From contig JAIYDI010000019.1 of assembly GCA_027487555.1 (NCBI GenBank), positions 330,830-394,829 of the forward strand: DNA of 64,000 nucleotides. Reading direction: 5' to 3'. This document shows, piece by piece, positions 25,086-34,190 of this stretch; the stretch's first letter is position 1, and every line of letters starts with the position of its first letter. The DNA is from Hyphomicrobiales bacterium. Its GTDB lineage: Bacteria; Pseudomonadota; Alphaproteobacteria; Rhizobiales; Devosiaceae. The notes beneath the pieces were generated by a model. That model was not told where the DNA came from and searched no databases. It saw nothing but the letters and a program-made list of their open reading frames with translations. The translations under genes were made by a program, and so were the position numbers.

Positions 25086-25161
25086 GGCGGTCCAGTCTCG
25101 GGGTCGGGCGCGACAGTCGCGTCCATTCTGTCGACAGGTTGTAGATAAGCCTTGGCTGCCG

Positions 25162-26193
25162 TCAATCCGTCCAGTGTGGGATAGGCTCTCCAAGTGTCCT
25201 CAAGGCGTCGGGCGGCTCGCCGGCGATCCGCCGCAGCAGAAGACGGGTTAACTCGATCCCGGCGGCATAGACGTCTTCCTCGATCGTCTCGACACTGGGA
25301 TAGACCATCGGCAGTACATCGGAGGTGAGCTTGCATATCACCTTGATGTCCGTGCCGAGCCTGCCCCCGCCATCCACCAAGCCGCCCAGCAGCGGCATGG
25401 CGCGCGTCTCGCTGTCGCAGATCAAGCCATCGGGTCGGTCTGGCATCCGGGCAATCTGCTCTCCGAAGCTGCGCAGGTCCGCCGCCTTCAGGGCTCCAAC
25501 TTCCTGAGTATGTTCCCTGCCGCGGACACCGAGTCGATAGGTTGCCTCACGGAAGCTGCGAGTGAGGTTGTAGTAGTTGGTGGTCGAGCCATAGCCAATG
25601 GTCAGCATCAGGTCGCGGCAGCCGAGCTTCACCAGTCGGCTCACCGCCATTTCGATAAAGGCCTCGGAGTGGAAGTCGTGCGCGGCGTGCGGCGTGTAGA
25701 ATTCCGTTCGACCATGACTCACAAACGGGAAATCGTGGTCCATCAGCAACTGCACCCGCGGGTCGCGCGGGGTGGTGTGGGTGATGATGACCCCGTCCGC
25801 GACGCGGTTTTCCAGGATGTAGCGCACGGATTCCACCGGATCGGCCCCGGGGAATTCCGGCATGACATTAAGGTGGTAGCGCGTGCCGGAGATGGCCTTG
25901 CCGATCCCCAGGATCATGTGTCGGGCAAAATCAATCGCCTCGTCGTCGCCCGAAAGCACCAGAGCGATGACGTTGGTCTTGCCGGTCCTGAGGCGCACGC
26001 CTGCGCGATCGGGTACGTAGCCGAGTTGCTTGGCCGCCTCCGCCACCTTGCGGCTTGTCTCTTCCTTCAAAGCCCCACCGCCGCGCAGCGCCAGCGACAC
26101 GGTGGAAAGGCTGAGCCCTGTCAACTCAGCGATCGTCTTTAGCGTCGGCCGCTGTCTGGTTGTGCGGCCGGTGCCCCTCGGCAACTTCTGCAT
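25162..26193 (-). CDS. LacI family transcriptional regulator, module 2
   Basis: A 343-residue repressor. The N-terminal helix-turn-helix is TLKTIAELTGLSLSTVSLAL, and the hinge helix region is YVPDRAGVRLRTGKTNVIAL. A periplasmic-binding-protein-like effector domain fills the rest, ending in a typical GEPPDALRTL stretch. It diverges from the binding-protein gene of module 2. The 272-bp gap between them has three ATCGAT-centred sites, the best candidates for its operators. The effector is probably a sugar released by the GH38 mannosidase or the imported glycan. Confidence 0.92.
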   Translation of the reverse strand: MQKLPRGTGRTTRQRPTLKTIAELTGLSLSTVSLALRGGGALKEETSRKVAEAAKQLGYVPDRAGVRLRTGKTNVIALVLSGDDEAIDFARHMILGIGKAISGTRYHLNVMPEFPGADPVESVRYILENRVADGVIITHTTPRDPRVQLLMDHDFPFVSHGRTEFYTPHAAHDFHSEAFIEMAVSRLVKLGCRDLMLTIGYGSTTNYYNLTRSFREATYRLGVRGREHTQEVGALKAADLRSFGEQIARMPDRPDGLICDSETRAMPLLGGLVDGGGRLGTDIKVICKLTSDVLPMVYPSVETIEEDVYAAGIELTRLLLRRIAGEPPDALRTLGEPIPHWTD

Positions 26194-26257
26194 GCGTCCC
26201 CACCCTGGTGCTTCACCCTATAGCGTGTTGGCGCCCCTTGATACAAACCTAGAGCGT

Positions 26258-26343
26258 TTATATCGATGCAACAAGAGATGAGCTGAACACGCAAGGCCCA
26301 GCATCGATATAAGTCTATGAAGAAAATAGTGAAATCGATTACA
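26258..26343. promoter_or_regulatory. Cluster of three LacI-type operators
   Basis: Three ATCGAT-centred sites occur at 26262-26267, 26303-26308 and 26334-26339. The first two form a perfect 12-bp inverted repeat: TTATATCGATGC (26258-26269) and GCATCGATATAA (26301-26312). The third, TGAAATCGATTACA (26330-26343), fits the general LacI-family pattern TGNAANCGNTNNCA. They sit in the divergent promoter region of the LacI gene and its target operon; spacings of 41 and 31 bp (three to four helical turns) allow looping. Confidence 0.65.
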
Positions 26344-26465
26344 TGAAGACTCAAGCCATTTCGAATGTCGGCCGCTATTGCAACGTTGCACAAAATCGGC
26401 TTAGCTTTGGCGGTCAAAGAGTGGGGCGGGACAAGCCCTCGGTCGCCGTCCTCGGAGGAGATATC

Positions 26466-27791
26466 ATGTTGAAAAAGAAGCTGGCGATGTCCGTCGCCAC
26501 ATTTGCCGTTGCCGCTGCCATGGCGCTGCCGGCTCAAGCCGAAGTGTCGATCATGTACGCCGATTGGCTGGCCTCGCTGGTGGAGCCGGGCATCCAGGCT
26601 TACGAAGCCGCCGCCGGCGAGAAGGTCAATGCCATCAAGCTACCGGGCGACGGCTATGTGGAGCGCGTCGCGCTCGACCTGTCTGCCGGCACCGCGGCCG
26701 ACGTCATCCAGATGGATTCGTTCGTTGTGTCTGAACTGGCGTCCGCCGGTTATGTCGAGCCGCTCGATGCACTCGCCCAAAGTTGGGACCAGTACCAGTA
26801 CTACATGAAGGGTCTGCTCGACGTCGTCTCCTATGACGGCAAGGTCTATGCGCTGCCCACCGATACCGATGTGCGTATGCTGTGGTACAACAAGAAGCTG
26901 TTCACCGATGCCGGCATCGCCATGCCATGGACGCCCCAGAACTGGGACGACATCCTCGCGGCAGGCAAGCAGGTCAAGGAAAAGACCGGCGTCGAGAACG
27001 CCTTCCTGATCCCTGCCGGCACCAAGCAGGGCGAAGCCGCAACCATGCAGGGTTTCTACATGGCGCTGCTCGGCGCCGACACGCCAGATGGCGACCGCAA
27101 TCGCCTGCGTAACTGGAAGGACGGCAAGTGGATCGGTGACAGCCCGGCCATCCGCCGCACGCTCGAACTCTACAAGAAGGTTTACCAGGACGAGAAGCTC
27201 GCCGGAAAGGCCATCAACTACGCGACCGATATCGGAGCGGCTGTCCGTCAGGAGATGCAGGCCAACAAGCTTGGCATCCTCGCCTCGGGCTCTTGGGAAT
27301 ATGCCTGCATGTGGGATTGCAACGGCGTCAACATCCCCACACCCGCCGAGCGCGACGCCATAATGGGCTGGACGCCGTGGCCGGGTTCGGGCCTGCCGGG
27401 CACCAAGGCCACGACCAATATCTCCGGTGGCTGGGCCATCGGCGTCAATGCCAAGTCGCCAAACAAGGAAGCGGCCCAGAAGCTCCTGACGACCATTTTC
27501 GACAAGGGCAATTTCGGCAAGTGGACCGTCGACAACAAGCGCATGGCCGTCCGTACCGATATCTCGGATTCGCCAGAGTACCAGGCTGACGCCTATCTCG
27601 CCGCCGCGACCAAGACGGCTGCCGAGACCACAGGCCGCGATACCTATCCGGGCTACCAGCGCGTCTCGGCGCTCGTGCAGGAAATGACCGCCGCCATCCT
27701 CGATGGCGCTTCGGTCGAGGATGCCGTCGCCGACTACAAGACGGGCCTCATCGACGAGTTCGGCGAAGAGAACGTCGTCACCTACGAATAA
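26466..27791 (+). CDS. Extracellular sugar-binding protein (CUT1 family 1), module 2
   Basis: A 441-residue periplasmic binding protein. The Sec signal peptide is MLKKKLAMSVATFAVAAAMA, with cleavage after PAQA near residue 25. The mature part shows ALDLSAGTAADVIQMDSF, ALPTDTDVRMLWYNKKLFTD and PWTPQNWDDIL, the usual hinge and lobe motifs of family 1. The start at 26466 has an excellent Shine-Dalgarno (GGAGGAG). A strong hairpin separates it from the permease genes, which usually keeps binding-protein mRNA in excess. It should capture the oligosaccharide processed by the GH38 enzyme at the end of this operon. Confidence 0.93.
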   Translation: MLKKKLAMSVATFAVAAAMALPAQAEVSIMYADWLASLVEPGIQAYEAAAGEKVNAIKLPGDGYVERVALDLSAGTAADVIQMDSFVVSELASAGYVEPLDALAQSWDQYQYYMKGLLDVVSYDGKVYALPTDTDVRMLWYNKKLFTDAGIAMPWTPQNWDDILAAGKQVKEKTGVENAFLIPAGTKQGEAATMQGFYMALLGADTPDGDRNRLRNWKDGKWIGDSPAIRRTLELYKKVYQDEKLAGKAINYATDIGAAVRQEMQANKLGILASGSWEYACMWDCNGVNIPTPAERDAIMGWTPWPGSGLPGTKATTNISGGWAIGVNAKSPNKEAAQKLLTTIFDKGNFGKWTVDNKRMAVRTDISDSPEYQADAYLAAATKTAAETTGRDTYPGYQRVSALVQEMTAAILDGASVEDAVADYKTGLIDEFGEENVVTYE

Positions 27792-27815
27792 GGACCGCTT
27801 CCCAGGTCCCTCCCC

Positions 27816-27845
27816 GGCGGCGTGGAGCCTCCGCTCCACGCCGCC
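27816..27845 (+). terminator. Strong intercistronic hairpin after binding-protein gene (module 2)
   Basis: A perfect 13-bp GC-rich stem, GGCGGCGTGGAGC/GCTCCACGCCGCC, with the 4-nt loop CTCC lies 24 bp after the binding-protein stop codon. There is no U tract, so it is more likely an RNA-stabilising or partial-attenuation structure, as in the malE-malF gap, than a full terminator. Confidence 0.65.
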
Positions 27846-27959
27846 CACCCCCCGTCCGCTTCGGCGTTTTCGAGCCGGGGCGGTCGACAGAAACCCCGCA
27901 GTGTGGGCAATCGTTTCACGCCGCCATATTCACTTTGTTCGTATTGAAAGGCCCTTGCG

Positions 27960-28850
27960 ATGACACGCCAGATGCGCCCCTGGCTGGCCTCCAACGGCTG
28001 GCTGCTTGCCGCCGGATTGCTGCCTGCACTCGTCCTTATCGGTGCCCTGGTTTACTTCACCGGCTGGGCCTTTGCCTTCTCGTTCACCAACCTTGAGCTC
28101 GTCGGCAAGAAATCCCTCGACTGGAGCTGGGTCGGCCTCGACAATTACGAGCGCCTGTTCTCCCGAAAGGGCTTTCTCGAGGCGCTGTGGACCACGATCA
28201 ATTTCACGTTCTTCTCTGCCATTGTCGGCCAGTCGGTGCTCGGCTTCCTGCTCGCGACTGCCTTGCGCGGCACGCGCGGCACGATGCGCACCATTGTAGA
28301 AGTATCGGTCATGTTGGGCTGGCTGCTGCCCGATATCGTCGCGGCCTTCCTCTGGTCTGCGGTTACCAACAAGACCGGCCTCGTCAACACCGTGTTCTTC
28401 GAGCCTTTCGGCCTGCAGCCGGTGAACTTCCTCAACGATTTCGCCCTGCAAGTCGTTATCCTCTCCAATATCTGGAAGGGCACTGCCTGGAGCTACCTGC
28501 TGTTCACCGCCGCGCTCGACAGCGTGGGCCGCGAGATTGTCGAAGCCGCCAAGGTCGATGGCGCCACTGCGTGGCAGCGCACGTGGCAGGTCGTGCTGCC
28601 GATCATCCGGCCACATATCGCGACCAACCTGCTCTTCATCACCATCTGGACCTTCACCTACTTCCCGCTGATCTTCGCGCTCACCGGCGGCGGGCCAGGC
28701 AATCAGACCAAGGTCCTCGCCATCTTCATGTACGAGCAGAGCTTCAAGATCGGCAAGCTCGGCTACGGTAGTGCCATCTCGATCGCCATGCTCGCCATCG
28801 TGGGTCTTCTGTCCATCGTCTATCTCCGCCTCTTGAAGGAGCCCAAGTGA
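27960..28850 (+). CDS. Carbohydrate ABC transporter permease (MalF/UgpA-like), module 2
   Basis: A 296-residue CUT1 permease with six predicted helices. The first is LLAAGLLPALVLIGALVYFT. The EAA loop is VEAAKVDGATAWQRTWQVVL near residue 195, followed by the family segment LTGGGPGNQTKVLA. It starts 168 bp after the binding-protein gene, with the hairpin in between, and its TGA stop overlaps the ATG of the next permease gene by one base. It needs the second permease for a functional channel, and that gene is interrupted by a stop codon in this sequence. Confidence 0.92.
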   Translation: MTRQMRPWLASNGWLLAAGLLPALVLIGALVYFTGWAFAFSFTNLELVGKKSLDWSWVGLDNYERLFSRKGFLEALWTTINFTFFSAIVGQSVLGFLLATALRGTRGTMRTIVEVSVMLGWLLPDIVAAFLWSAVTNKTGLVNTVFFEPFGLQPVNFLNDFALQVVILSNIWKGTAWSYLLFTAALDSVGREIVEAAKVDGATAWQRTWQVVLPIIRPHIATNLLFITIWTFTYFPLIFALTGGGPGNQTKVLAIFMYEQSFKIGKLGYGSAISIAMLAIVGLLSIVYLRLLKEPK

Positions 28851-29662
28851 TGGAACTGAAGCCCATTTCCGCGCCGCTGGCTCTCGGGCTCGCGCTGATG
28901 TCGATCGTGTGGGTCAGCCCGTTCTTCTGGTTGCTCACCAATGCGGTGGACCCTGCCGCCAACGGTCTGCTGCGCGTGCCTTCGGCCATTGGTTTCGACA
29001 ACTTCATCGCGGCGATCAGCGGCAATGCCGGGCGGCAGTTCCTCAACTCGCTCTGGATCAGCGCCGCCACAGCGACACTCACTGTCATCGTTGCGGCCGC
29101 CGCGGCGTATCCGCTCAGCCGCATGAGCATCCCCGGCAAGGATGCCTTCCTGTGGCTCCTCGTCCTGCTGCGCATGCTGCCCTCGACGGGCGTCATCGTG
29201 CCGCTCTACTTCACCGCGCAGGCGGGTGGGCTGCTCAATTCATTCGGCATCATCCTCGCCCTCACCATCCTGAACCTGCCCTTCACGCTGTTGTTGATGA
29301 AAAACTTCTTCGACACCGTGCCCATCGAACTCGAGGAGGCGGCCTATGTCGATGGCGCCAGCCTCTGGCAGATCATCGTGCAGGTGGTGGCGCCCATGTC
29401 GCGCGCCGGCATTGCGGTGGTTTGGTTCTTCAGTTTCACCGGCGCCTAGAACGAATTCATGCTGCCGCTGATCTTCTCGCGCACGGAGGCCGGGTTCCCC
29501 ATGTCGGTCGGCCTCTACGCTGCCTTCGGCCAGAACGGCGCGATCGACTACGGCTTCCTCGCCGCCTTCTCCATCATCTACGCAGCGCCGGCGGTCGGCG
29601 TTTACTTCCTGCTCAGGCGAAACATGAACACCGGTTTCGCGGGCGTCGGAGTCAAAGGATAA
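28850..29662 (+). pseudogene. Carbohydrate ABC transporter permease (MalG-like) interrupted by an in-frame TAG, module 2
   Basis: The frame encodes a normal-sized 270-residue CUT1 permease except for a TAG at 29447-29449 (codon 200). The EAA loop (LEEAAYVDGASLWQIIVQVV) is before the stop. The stop falls in the fifth helix: FFSFTGA-stop-NEFMLPLIFSR. Family members have Trp-Asn-(Glu/Asp) at this point (the module 1 paralogue reads WRWNDYLWPF), so the ancestral codon was almost certainly TGG and one G-to-A change explains the TAG. The frame stays open and gene-like to 29662. The truncated 199-residue product would lose the end of helix 5 and helix 6. A sequencing error or suppression cannot be excluded. 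Confidence 0.88.
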
Positions 29663-29666
29663 GACG

Positions 29667-32600
29667 ATGAATACCCTCGCCAGCATGCTCGGCCTGCTTG
29701 ATGACGACATCAAGCGCGAGGACAAGCTGTTCCGCCTCTGCCGGGATCTGGGCGAAAAGATCCTGACGCCGGTCGACGGCGATTTCTCCTGGCGCTTCCA
29801 GCCGGCTGACGTGACCCCCGAGGAGGCGCTGGCTGCCGACTGGCGGCAATGGCCGGAATTCACCTCGCATACCGTTTGGGCCAAGAAGCAGGGCCACACC
29901 TGGTTCGCCGCCGAAGTTACCGTGCCCGAAGGCGCGCGCGGCAAGACCTTCGTGTTGCGCTTCACCTCGCAATGGCAGGACCGGCCGGGCTCGACCGACC
30001 CGCAATGCCTCGCCTATCTCGATGGCGAGATCGCGCAGGCGCTCGACGGCAACCACACTGAACTGGTGATCGCCACGGACGCCGTTCCGGGCACGAAACG
30101 CATCCTTCGGGTCAACGCCTTCACCTTCTTCGATCGTCCGCTTGTCGGGTTCAAGGTCGAGCTTCTGGTGCGACACCACCGCGCCGAAAAGCTGTACTTC
30201 GACCTGCAGACCCCGCTCGAGGTGGCCGTCCGCCTGCCACAGACCGACAATCGCCGTCACGCGACCATGAACCTCGTCGAAGCTTCGTTGCGCGCGCTTG
30301 ATCGTCGTGGCGTCGTCACGCCCGAGTTCGAGGCCTCGCTCGACGCGGCCGAGGCGATTGCCGCGCAGATCTATGAGCTGACCGATTTCGAGCAGCAGCC
30401 GACCGTAACGGCCGTCGGCCACACGCATCTCGACGTCGGCTGGCTCTGGCGGGTGATGCATACCCGCGACAAGACCGGCCGCAGCTTCGCCACCGTCTTG
30501 AACCTGATGACCGAATATCCGGGCTTCGTGTTCATGTACAACCAGTCGGTGCTCTTCAACTTCATCAAGACCGACTACCCCGACATCTGGGAAAAGCTGA
30601 AGCAGAAGGTCAAGTCCGGGCAGTTCGAGATCGAAGGCGCCATGTGGGTGGAGCCCGACGCGAACATCGTCTCGGGCGAGTCCATGGTCCGGCAGATCCT
30701 GCGCGGAAGGCAGTTCCACATCGATGAGTTCGATGTCACGCCGCGGACCGTCTGGCTGCCCGACACGTTCGGCTATTCGGCCAACATGCCGCAAATTCTG
30801 CGGCGTTCCGGCCTCGAGTATTTCATCACCTCGAAGCTCAGCTGGAACGATACCGATCGCCACCCCTACGACACGTTCTTCTGGCGCGGCATCGACGGCA
30901 CCGTGGCCAAGGCCCAGCTGTTGACGGCGCAGGAATTCGACTCCACCGCCATCTTCACCACCTACAATTCCGACCTTTCGGTCTCCCACGTCATGGGTGC
31001 CTGGAAGCGCTATGAGCCGAAATCCGCCAATTCCGAAGTGCTGGTCTGCTACGGCTATGGCGATGGTGGTGGCGGCCCCACCCGCGCCATGATCGAGCGG
31101 GGCGAACGCCTCGCCCGCGGAATCCCCGGCGCTCCGCGGGTGCGGATGGAAGGTATCGTGCCCTTCCTCGAGCGGCTCAGCGAGAAGATGGATTCGAACC
31201 CGAAATCCTTCCCTAGCTGGAATGGCGAACTCTACCTGCAATACCATCGCGGTACGCTCACCAATGTCGCCAAGAACAAGGCCAACAACCGCAAGGCCGA
31301 GCGCGTCATGCGGGAAGCCGAGTTCCTCGGCGCGCTCGCCATGGGGGCGGGGCTGCCATACCCCACGGAAAAGTTGCGCGAATACTGGGATATCGTGCTG
31401 ATCAACCAGTTCCACGACATCCTGCCCGGCACCTCGATTGCCGAGGTCTATGTCGACTCCGACGCCGAATATGGCCAGCTCTTTTCCGAACTCGCCTCCG
31501 GCAACGGCATCGCGCAGACGGCGGCGCGTGCCATCGCACCGGCCAAGGCCGATGAACTGCGGCTCTTCAACTTTTCCGGCCATGGCCGCACCAAGGCTCT
31601 GGTCCGCCTTCCCGGCGCACCGGAAGGCACAGCGCTTGCTGCTGGCGGCGAAGCGAAGCCTCTGCAGATTCTCACCAATGCCGATGGTTCGACGGTGCCG
31701 GCGGCGCCAGTTGCTTCCATCCCGTCGCTCGGTTGGACCGGCGCGGCGCTGGTGAATGGCGCGGCTGCGCCCAAGACCTCGCTCTCCGTCTCGACTGGCC
31801 ATCTCGAAAACGGCCTTCTGAAGGTCACCTTCGACAAGAACGGCGAGATCACCTCGGTCTACGACAAGACCCGTCGCCGCGAACTGATCGCCGCAGGGGA
31901 GACCGCTAACAGGCTCGTCGCCTATGAGGACAAGCCCCTCAACTGGGACGCCTGGGATATCGACCGCTATTTCGAGGAGCAGTTCTGGAAGCTCTCCGAT
32001 GGCCCGGTCGCCGTTTCGGTTGTGGAAACCGGACCCTATCGTGCCGCGTTGCGCATCGAGCGCAGCTATTCGCAGAGCCGCGTCGTGCAGGTGGTGTCGC
32101 TCGAAGAGGGCGCCCGCCAGGTCGAGTTCGACACGTTCCTCGATTGGAACGATCGCCAGAGCGTGCTGAAGGCGGAATTCCCGTTCGATCTCAACGTCTC
32201 GGAGATCCGCTCTGAGATCCAGTTCGGCCATGTGAAGCGGGCGACCCATCGCAACACCAGCTGGGATCGGGCGCGGTTCGAAGCCTCCATGCATCGCTGG
32301 ATCGATATCTCCGAGCCGGATTTCGGTGCGGCGCTGATCAATGACTGCAAATACGCCTATGACGCGAATGAGCAACTCGTGCGGTTGACGCTGGTGCGGG
32401 GTGCGCGCTTCCCTGACCCGGATTCCGATCGTGGCGAACATCGGCTTGCCTATGCGCTGAAGTTGCATGATGGGCTTGCGGACTTCGCGGGCGTCTCGGT
32501 CGCGGCCGAGGCCTTCAACAATCCGGTGGTCGTGGTCGGCGACGCGACGCGGACGTCGGTGGCCGCGCCAGACGCTGCGAGCTTCTCCTTCGCGACCGCT

Positions 32601-32846
32601 TCGGCACCGAACGTCACGCTCGAGACAGTGAAGAAGGCCGAAAAGTCCGATCACCTCATCGTGCGGCTGTTCGAGCACGCCAACCAGCGCGCCGAAACCA
32701 CCGTGACCTTCGGCGTGCCGATAAAGTCCGTGGCCCTGGTCAACCTGATGGAGGAGGGGGACGAGGCGGTGCCCCTTGACGGCACTGCCGTGACGCTGAG
32801 CCTCAGGCCCTTCGAGATTGCGACACTCAAGATTGAGCTTGCATGA
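29667..32846 (+). CDS. GH38 alpha-mannosidase
   Basis: A 1059-residue cytoplasmic (no signal peptide) retaining alpha-mannosidase. An N-terminal beta domain (about 1-240) precedes the catalytic barrel. Zinc and substrate motifs are GHTHLDVGWLWR (His/Asp at about 252-256) and LPDTFGYSANMPQ with the nucleophile Asp at about 366. The later zinc His is in INQFHDILPGTSI. The C-terminal beta-sandwich domains (about 640-1059) are complete. It begins four bases after the stop of the interrupted permease gene and is the last gene of module 2. Bacterial GH38 enzymes of this size trim alpha-mannosides such as N-glycan or mannan fragments, fitting import of mannose-containing oligosaccharides. Confidence 0.93.
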   Translation: MNTLASMLGLLDDDIKREDKLFRLCRDLGEKILTPVDGDFSWRFQPADVTPEEALAADWRQWPEFTSHTVWAKKQGHTWFAAEVTVPEGARGKTFVLRFTSQWQDRPGSTDPQCLAYLDGEIAQALDGNHTELVIATDAVPGTKRILRVNAFTFFDRPLVGFKVELLVRHHRAEKLYFDLQTPLEVAVRLPQTDNRRHATMNLVEASLRALDRRGVVTPEFEASLDAAEAIAAQIYELTDFEQQPTVTAVGHTHLDVGWLWRVMHTRDKTGRSFATVLNLMTEYPGFVFMYNQSVLFNFIKTDYPDIWEKLKQKVKSGQFEIEGAMWVEPDANIVSGESMVRQILRGRQFHIDEFDVTPRTVWLPDTFGYSANMPQILRRSGLEYFITSKLSWNDTDRHPYDTFFWRGIDGTVAKAQLLTAQEFDSTAIFTTYNSDLSVSHVMGAWKRYEPKSANSEVLVCYGYGDGGGGPTRAMIERGERLARGIPGAPRVRMEGIVPFLERLSEKMDSNPKSFPSWNGELYLQYHRGTLTNVAKNKANNRKAERVMREAEFLGALAMGAGLPYPTEKLREYWDIVLINQFHDILPGTSIAEVYVDSDAEYGQLFSELASGNGIAQTAARAIAPAKADELRLFNFSGHGRTKALVRLPGAPEGTALAAGGEAKPLQILTNADGSTVPAAPVASIPSLGWTGAALVNGAAAPKTSLSVSTGHLENGLLKVTFDKNGEITSVYDKTRRRELIAAGETANRLVAYEDKPLNWDAWDIDRYFEEQFWKLSDGPVAVSVVETGPYRAALRIERSYSQSRVVQVVSLEEGARQVEFDTFLDWNDRQSVLKAEFPFDLNVSEIRSEIQFGHVKRATHRNTSWDRARFEASMHRWIDISEPDFGAALINDCKYAYDANEQLVRLTLVRGARFPDPDSDRGEHRLAYALKLHDGLADFAGVSVAAEAFNNPVVVVGDATRTSVAAPDAASFSFATASAPNVTLETVKKAEKSDHLIVRLFEHANQRAETTVTFGVPIKSVALVNLMEEGDEAVPLDGTAVTLSLRPFEIATLKIELA

Positions 32847-32852
32847 CAGTCC

Positions 32853-34082
32853 CTAGCCGCCCAGGCCCTGGCGGATGAGCCGGGGCATGAGCGGCAGCAG
32901 TCGAGCGCTCGGCTCGGCATCATGCGGCCACACACAGTTGCGGCCAGCGCGTTTTGCCGCGTAGAGTGCGTCGTCTGCGGCGGCAATCAGGGACTCTGCC
33001 GGCATCGGACCGGCGGGCGCCACAGCCACACCGAAGCTTGCGGTCACGATCTGCCCCGACCCAAGCGCATCATGGGCAATAGCGAGCGCCTCTATACCCT
33101 GCCGCAGCCGCTCGGCCAGCGCCCTGGCCTCCGCGGCATCCGTATCGGGCAGCAGCAGCATCAATTCCTCACCGCCGTAGCGGATCGCCAGTTCATCTGT
33201 TCCACGCACGGCAGTGGCGAGGCAGGCCGCGACGCGCTTCAGCGCCGTGTCGCCGGCCACATGCCCGTAGTGGTCGTTGAATCGCTTGAAATGGTCGAGG
33301 TCGAGCAGGATGGCCGCGACCGGTCGCTCGCGCTCGGGTGTAAACAGCCGCTCCAGTGTTACGTCGAGATGTCGCCGGTTCGAGAGGCCGGTCAGCGGGT
33401 CGCGCTGTGCTGCCGCCTCATGTCTCTGACTGACCAGAGCCGTTTTCAGCCGCATGAGATAGGAACGACGGATGGCGCGTTCGAGCTCATAGGTGGAGAG
33501 CAGTGCTTGGTAAAGTATGCCGCCTGTCACGCAGATGGCGAACCAGAGTTCGGCTGATGTGAGGTGTCCACTCGTCCAGATCGCGACGGCATAGCTGATG
33601 CCCAGCAGCAGGCTGGCCGGCGCCGCAAGGCGAAACGGCAGGCGCTGGCTGGTGTTCACGAAGACCAGCAAGACCATGATCAGATATTGGTAGTGGTGTG
33701 CGAGCGGTGATGACGTGAGCCAGAACACGGCAAGTATCTGCGCCCCGATGCCGAGCGTGCCGATCGCGACGATTCCGTCCCGGATTATTGGCCGGACCCG
33801 CACATCCTGCAGCGCAACCGCCACAAGGATCAGCGGCGTGATCAAGAAGAAGTGCAGCGCGAACGAGAAGGCCAGCATGTCGCGGACCAGCAGGAAGTCC
33901 GCTACGAGGAAGCAATTGTAGACAACCGCCGTCTCGAGCAGCGAAGCGCGCATCCGCCGTGTCCGCCGCGCCGCGCGATCATTCTCGTAGCGCGCCTCGA
34001 GCCTGTGTGGAAACTGCGGCCATGGGCTCTTGCTGACAAGAGTCCGCTCGATTTCATCTACGGTAATGGCCTGAGCCGACAT
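32853..34082 (-). CDS. Membrane-bound GGDEF diguanylate cyclase
   Basis: A 409-residue inner-membrane protein. About six hydrophobic helices lie between residues 45 and 215, and a GGDEF domain (about 235-395) follows. The active-site motif is RYGGEELM, a functional-looking GG(D/E)E(F/L) variant, preceded by DPLTGLSNRR and LLDLDHFKRFNDHYGH. An RxxD (RGTD) upstream could be a product-inhibition site, but there are six instead of five residues between it and GGEEL. It should make cyclic di-GMP in response to a membrane-sensed cue. It converges with the mannosidase gene (6 bp apart) and shares direction with the LacI gene upstream; no functional link to sugar uptake is shown. Confidence 0.9.
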   Translation of the reverse strand: MSAQAITVDEIERTLVSKSPWPQFPHRLEARYENDRAARRTRRMRASLLETAVVYNCFLVADFLLVRDMLAFSFALHFFLITPLILVAVALQDVRVRPIIRDGIVAIGTLGIGAQILAVFWLTSSPLAHHYQYLIMVLLVFVNTSQRLPFRLAAPASLLLGISYAVAIWTSGHLTSAELWFAICVTGGILYQALLSTYELERAIRRSYLMRLKTALVSQRHEAAAQRDPLTGLSNRRHLDVTLERLFTPERERPVAAILLDLDHFKRFNDHYGHVAGDTALKRVAACLATAVRGTDELAIRYGGEELMLLLPDTDAAEARALAERLRQGIEALAIAHDALGSGQIVTASFGVAVAPAGPMPAESLIAAADDALYAAKRAGRNCVWPHDAEPSARLLPLMPRLIRQGLGG

Positions 34083-34190
34083 GATGGTTTACCTACCCAC
34101 AGGCCGGACATTAAGTTCCGGACGTGAGATTAGGCTTAAACTCAGACGAGAATTGTTATGGATCCAGAAGGACTTCGTTAACCCTGGTGG

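Noticed and set aside
29652..32678. 1008-codon open frame antisense to the GH38 mannosidase gene
   Set aside because: It mirrors the sense gene in a high-GC genome; no start signal, no recognisable domain, and the sense strand has all GH38 motifs.
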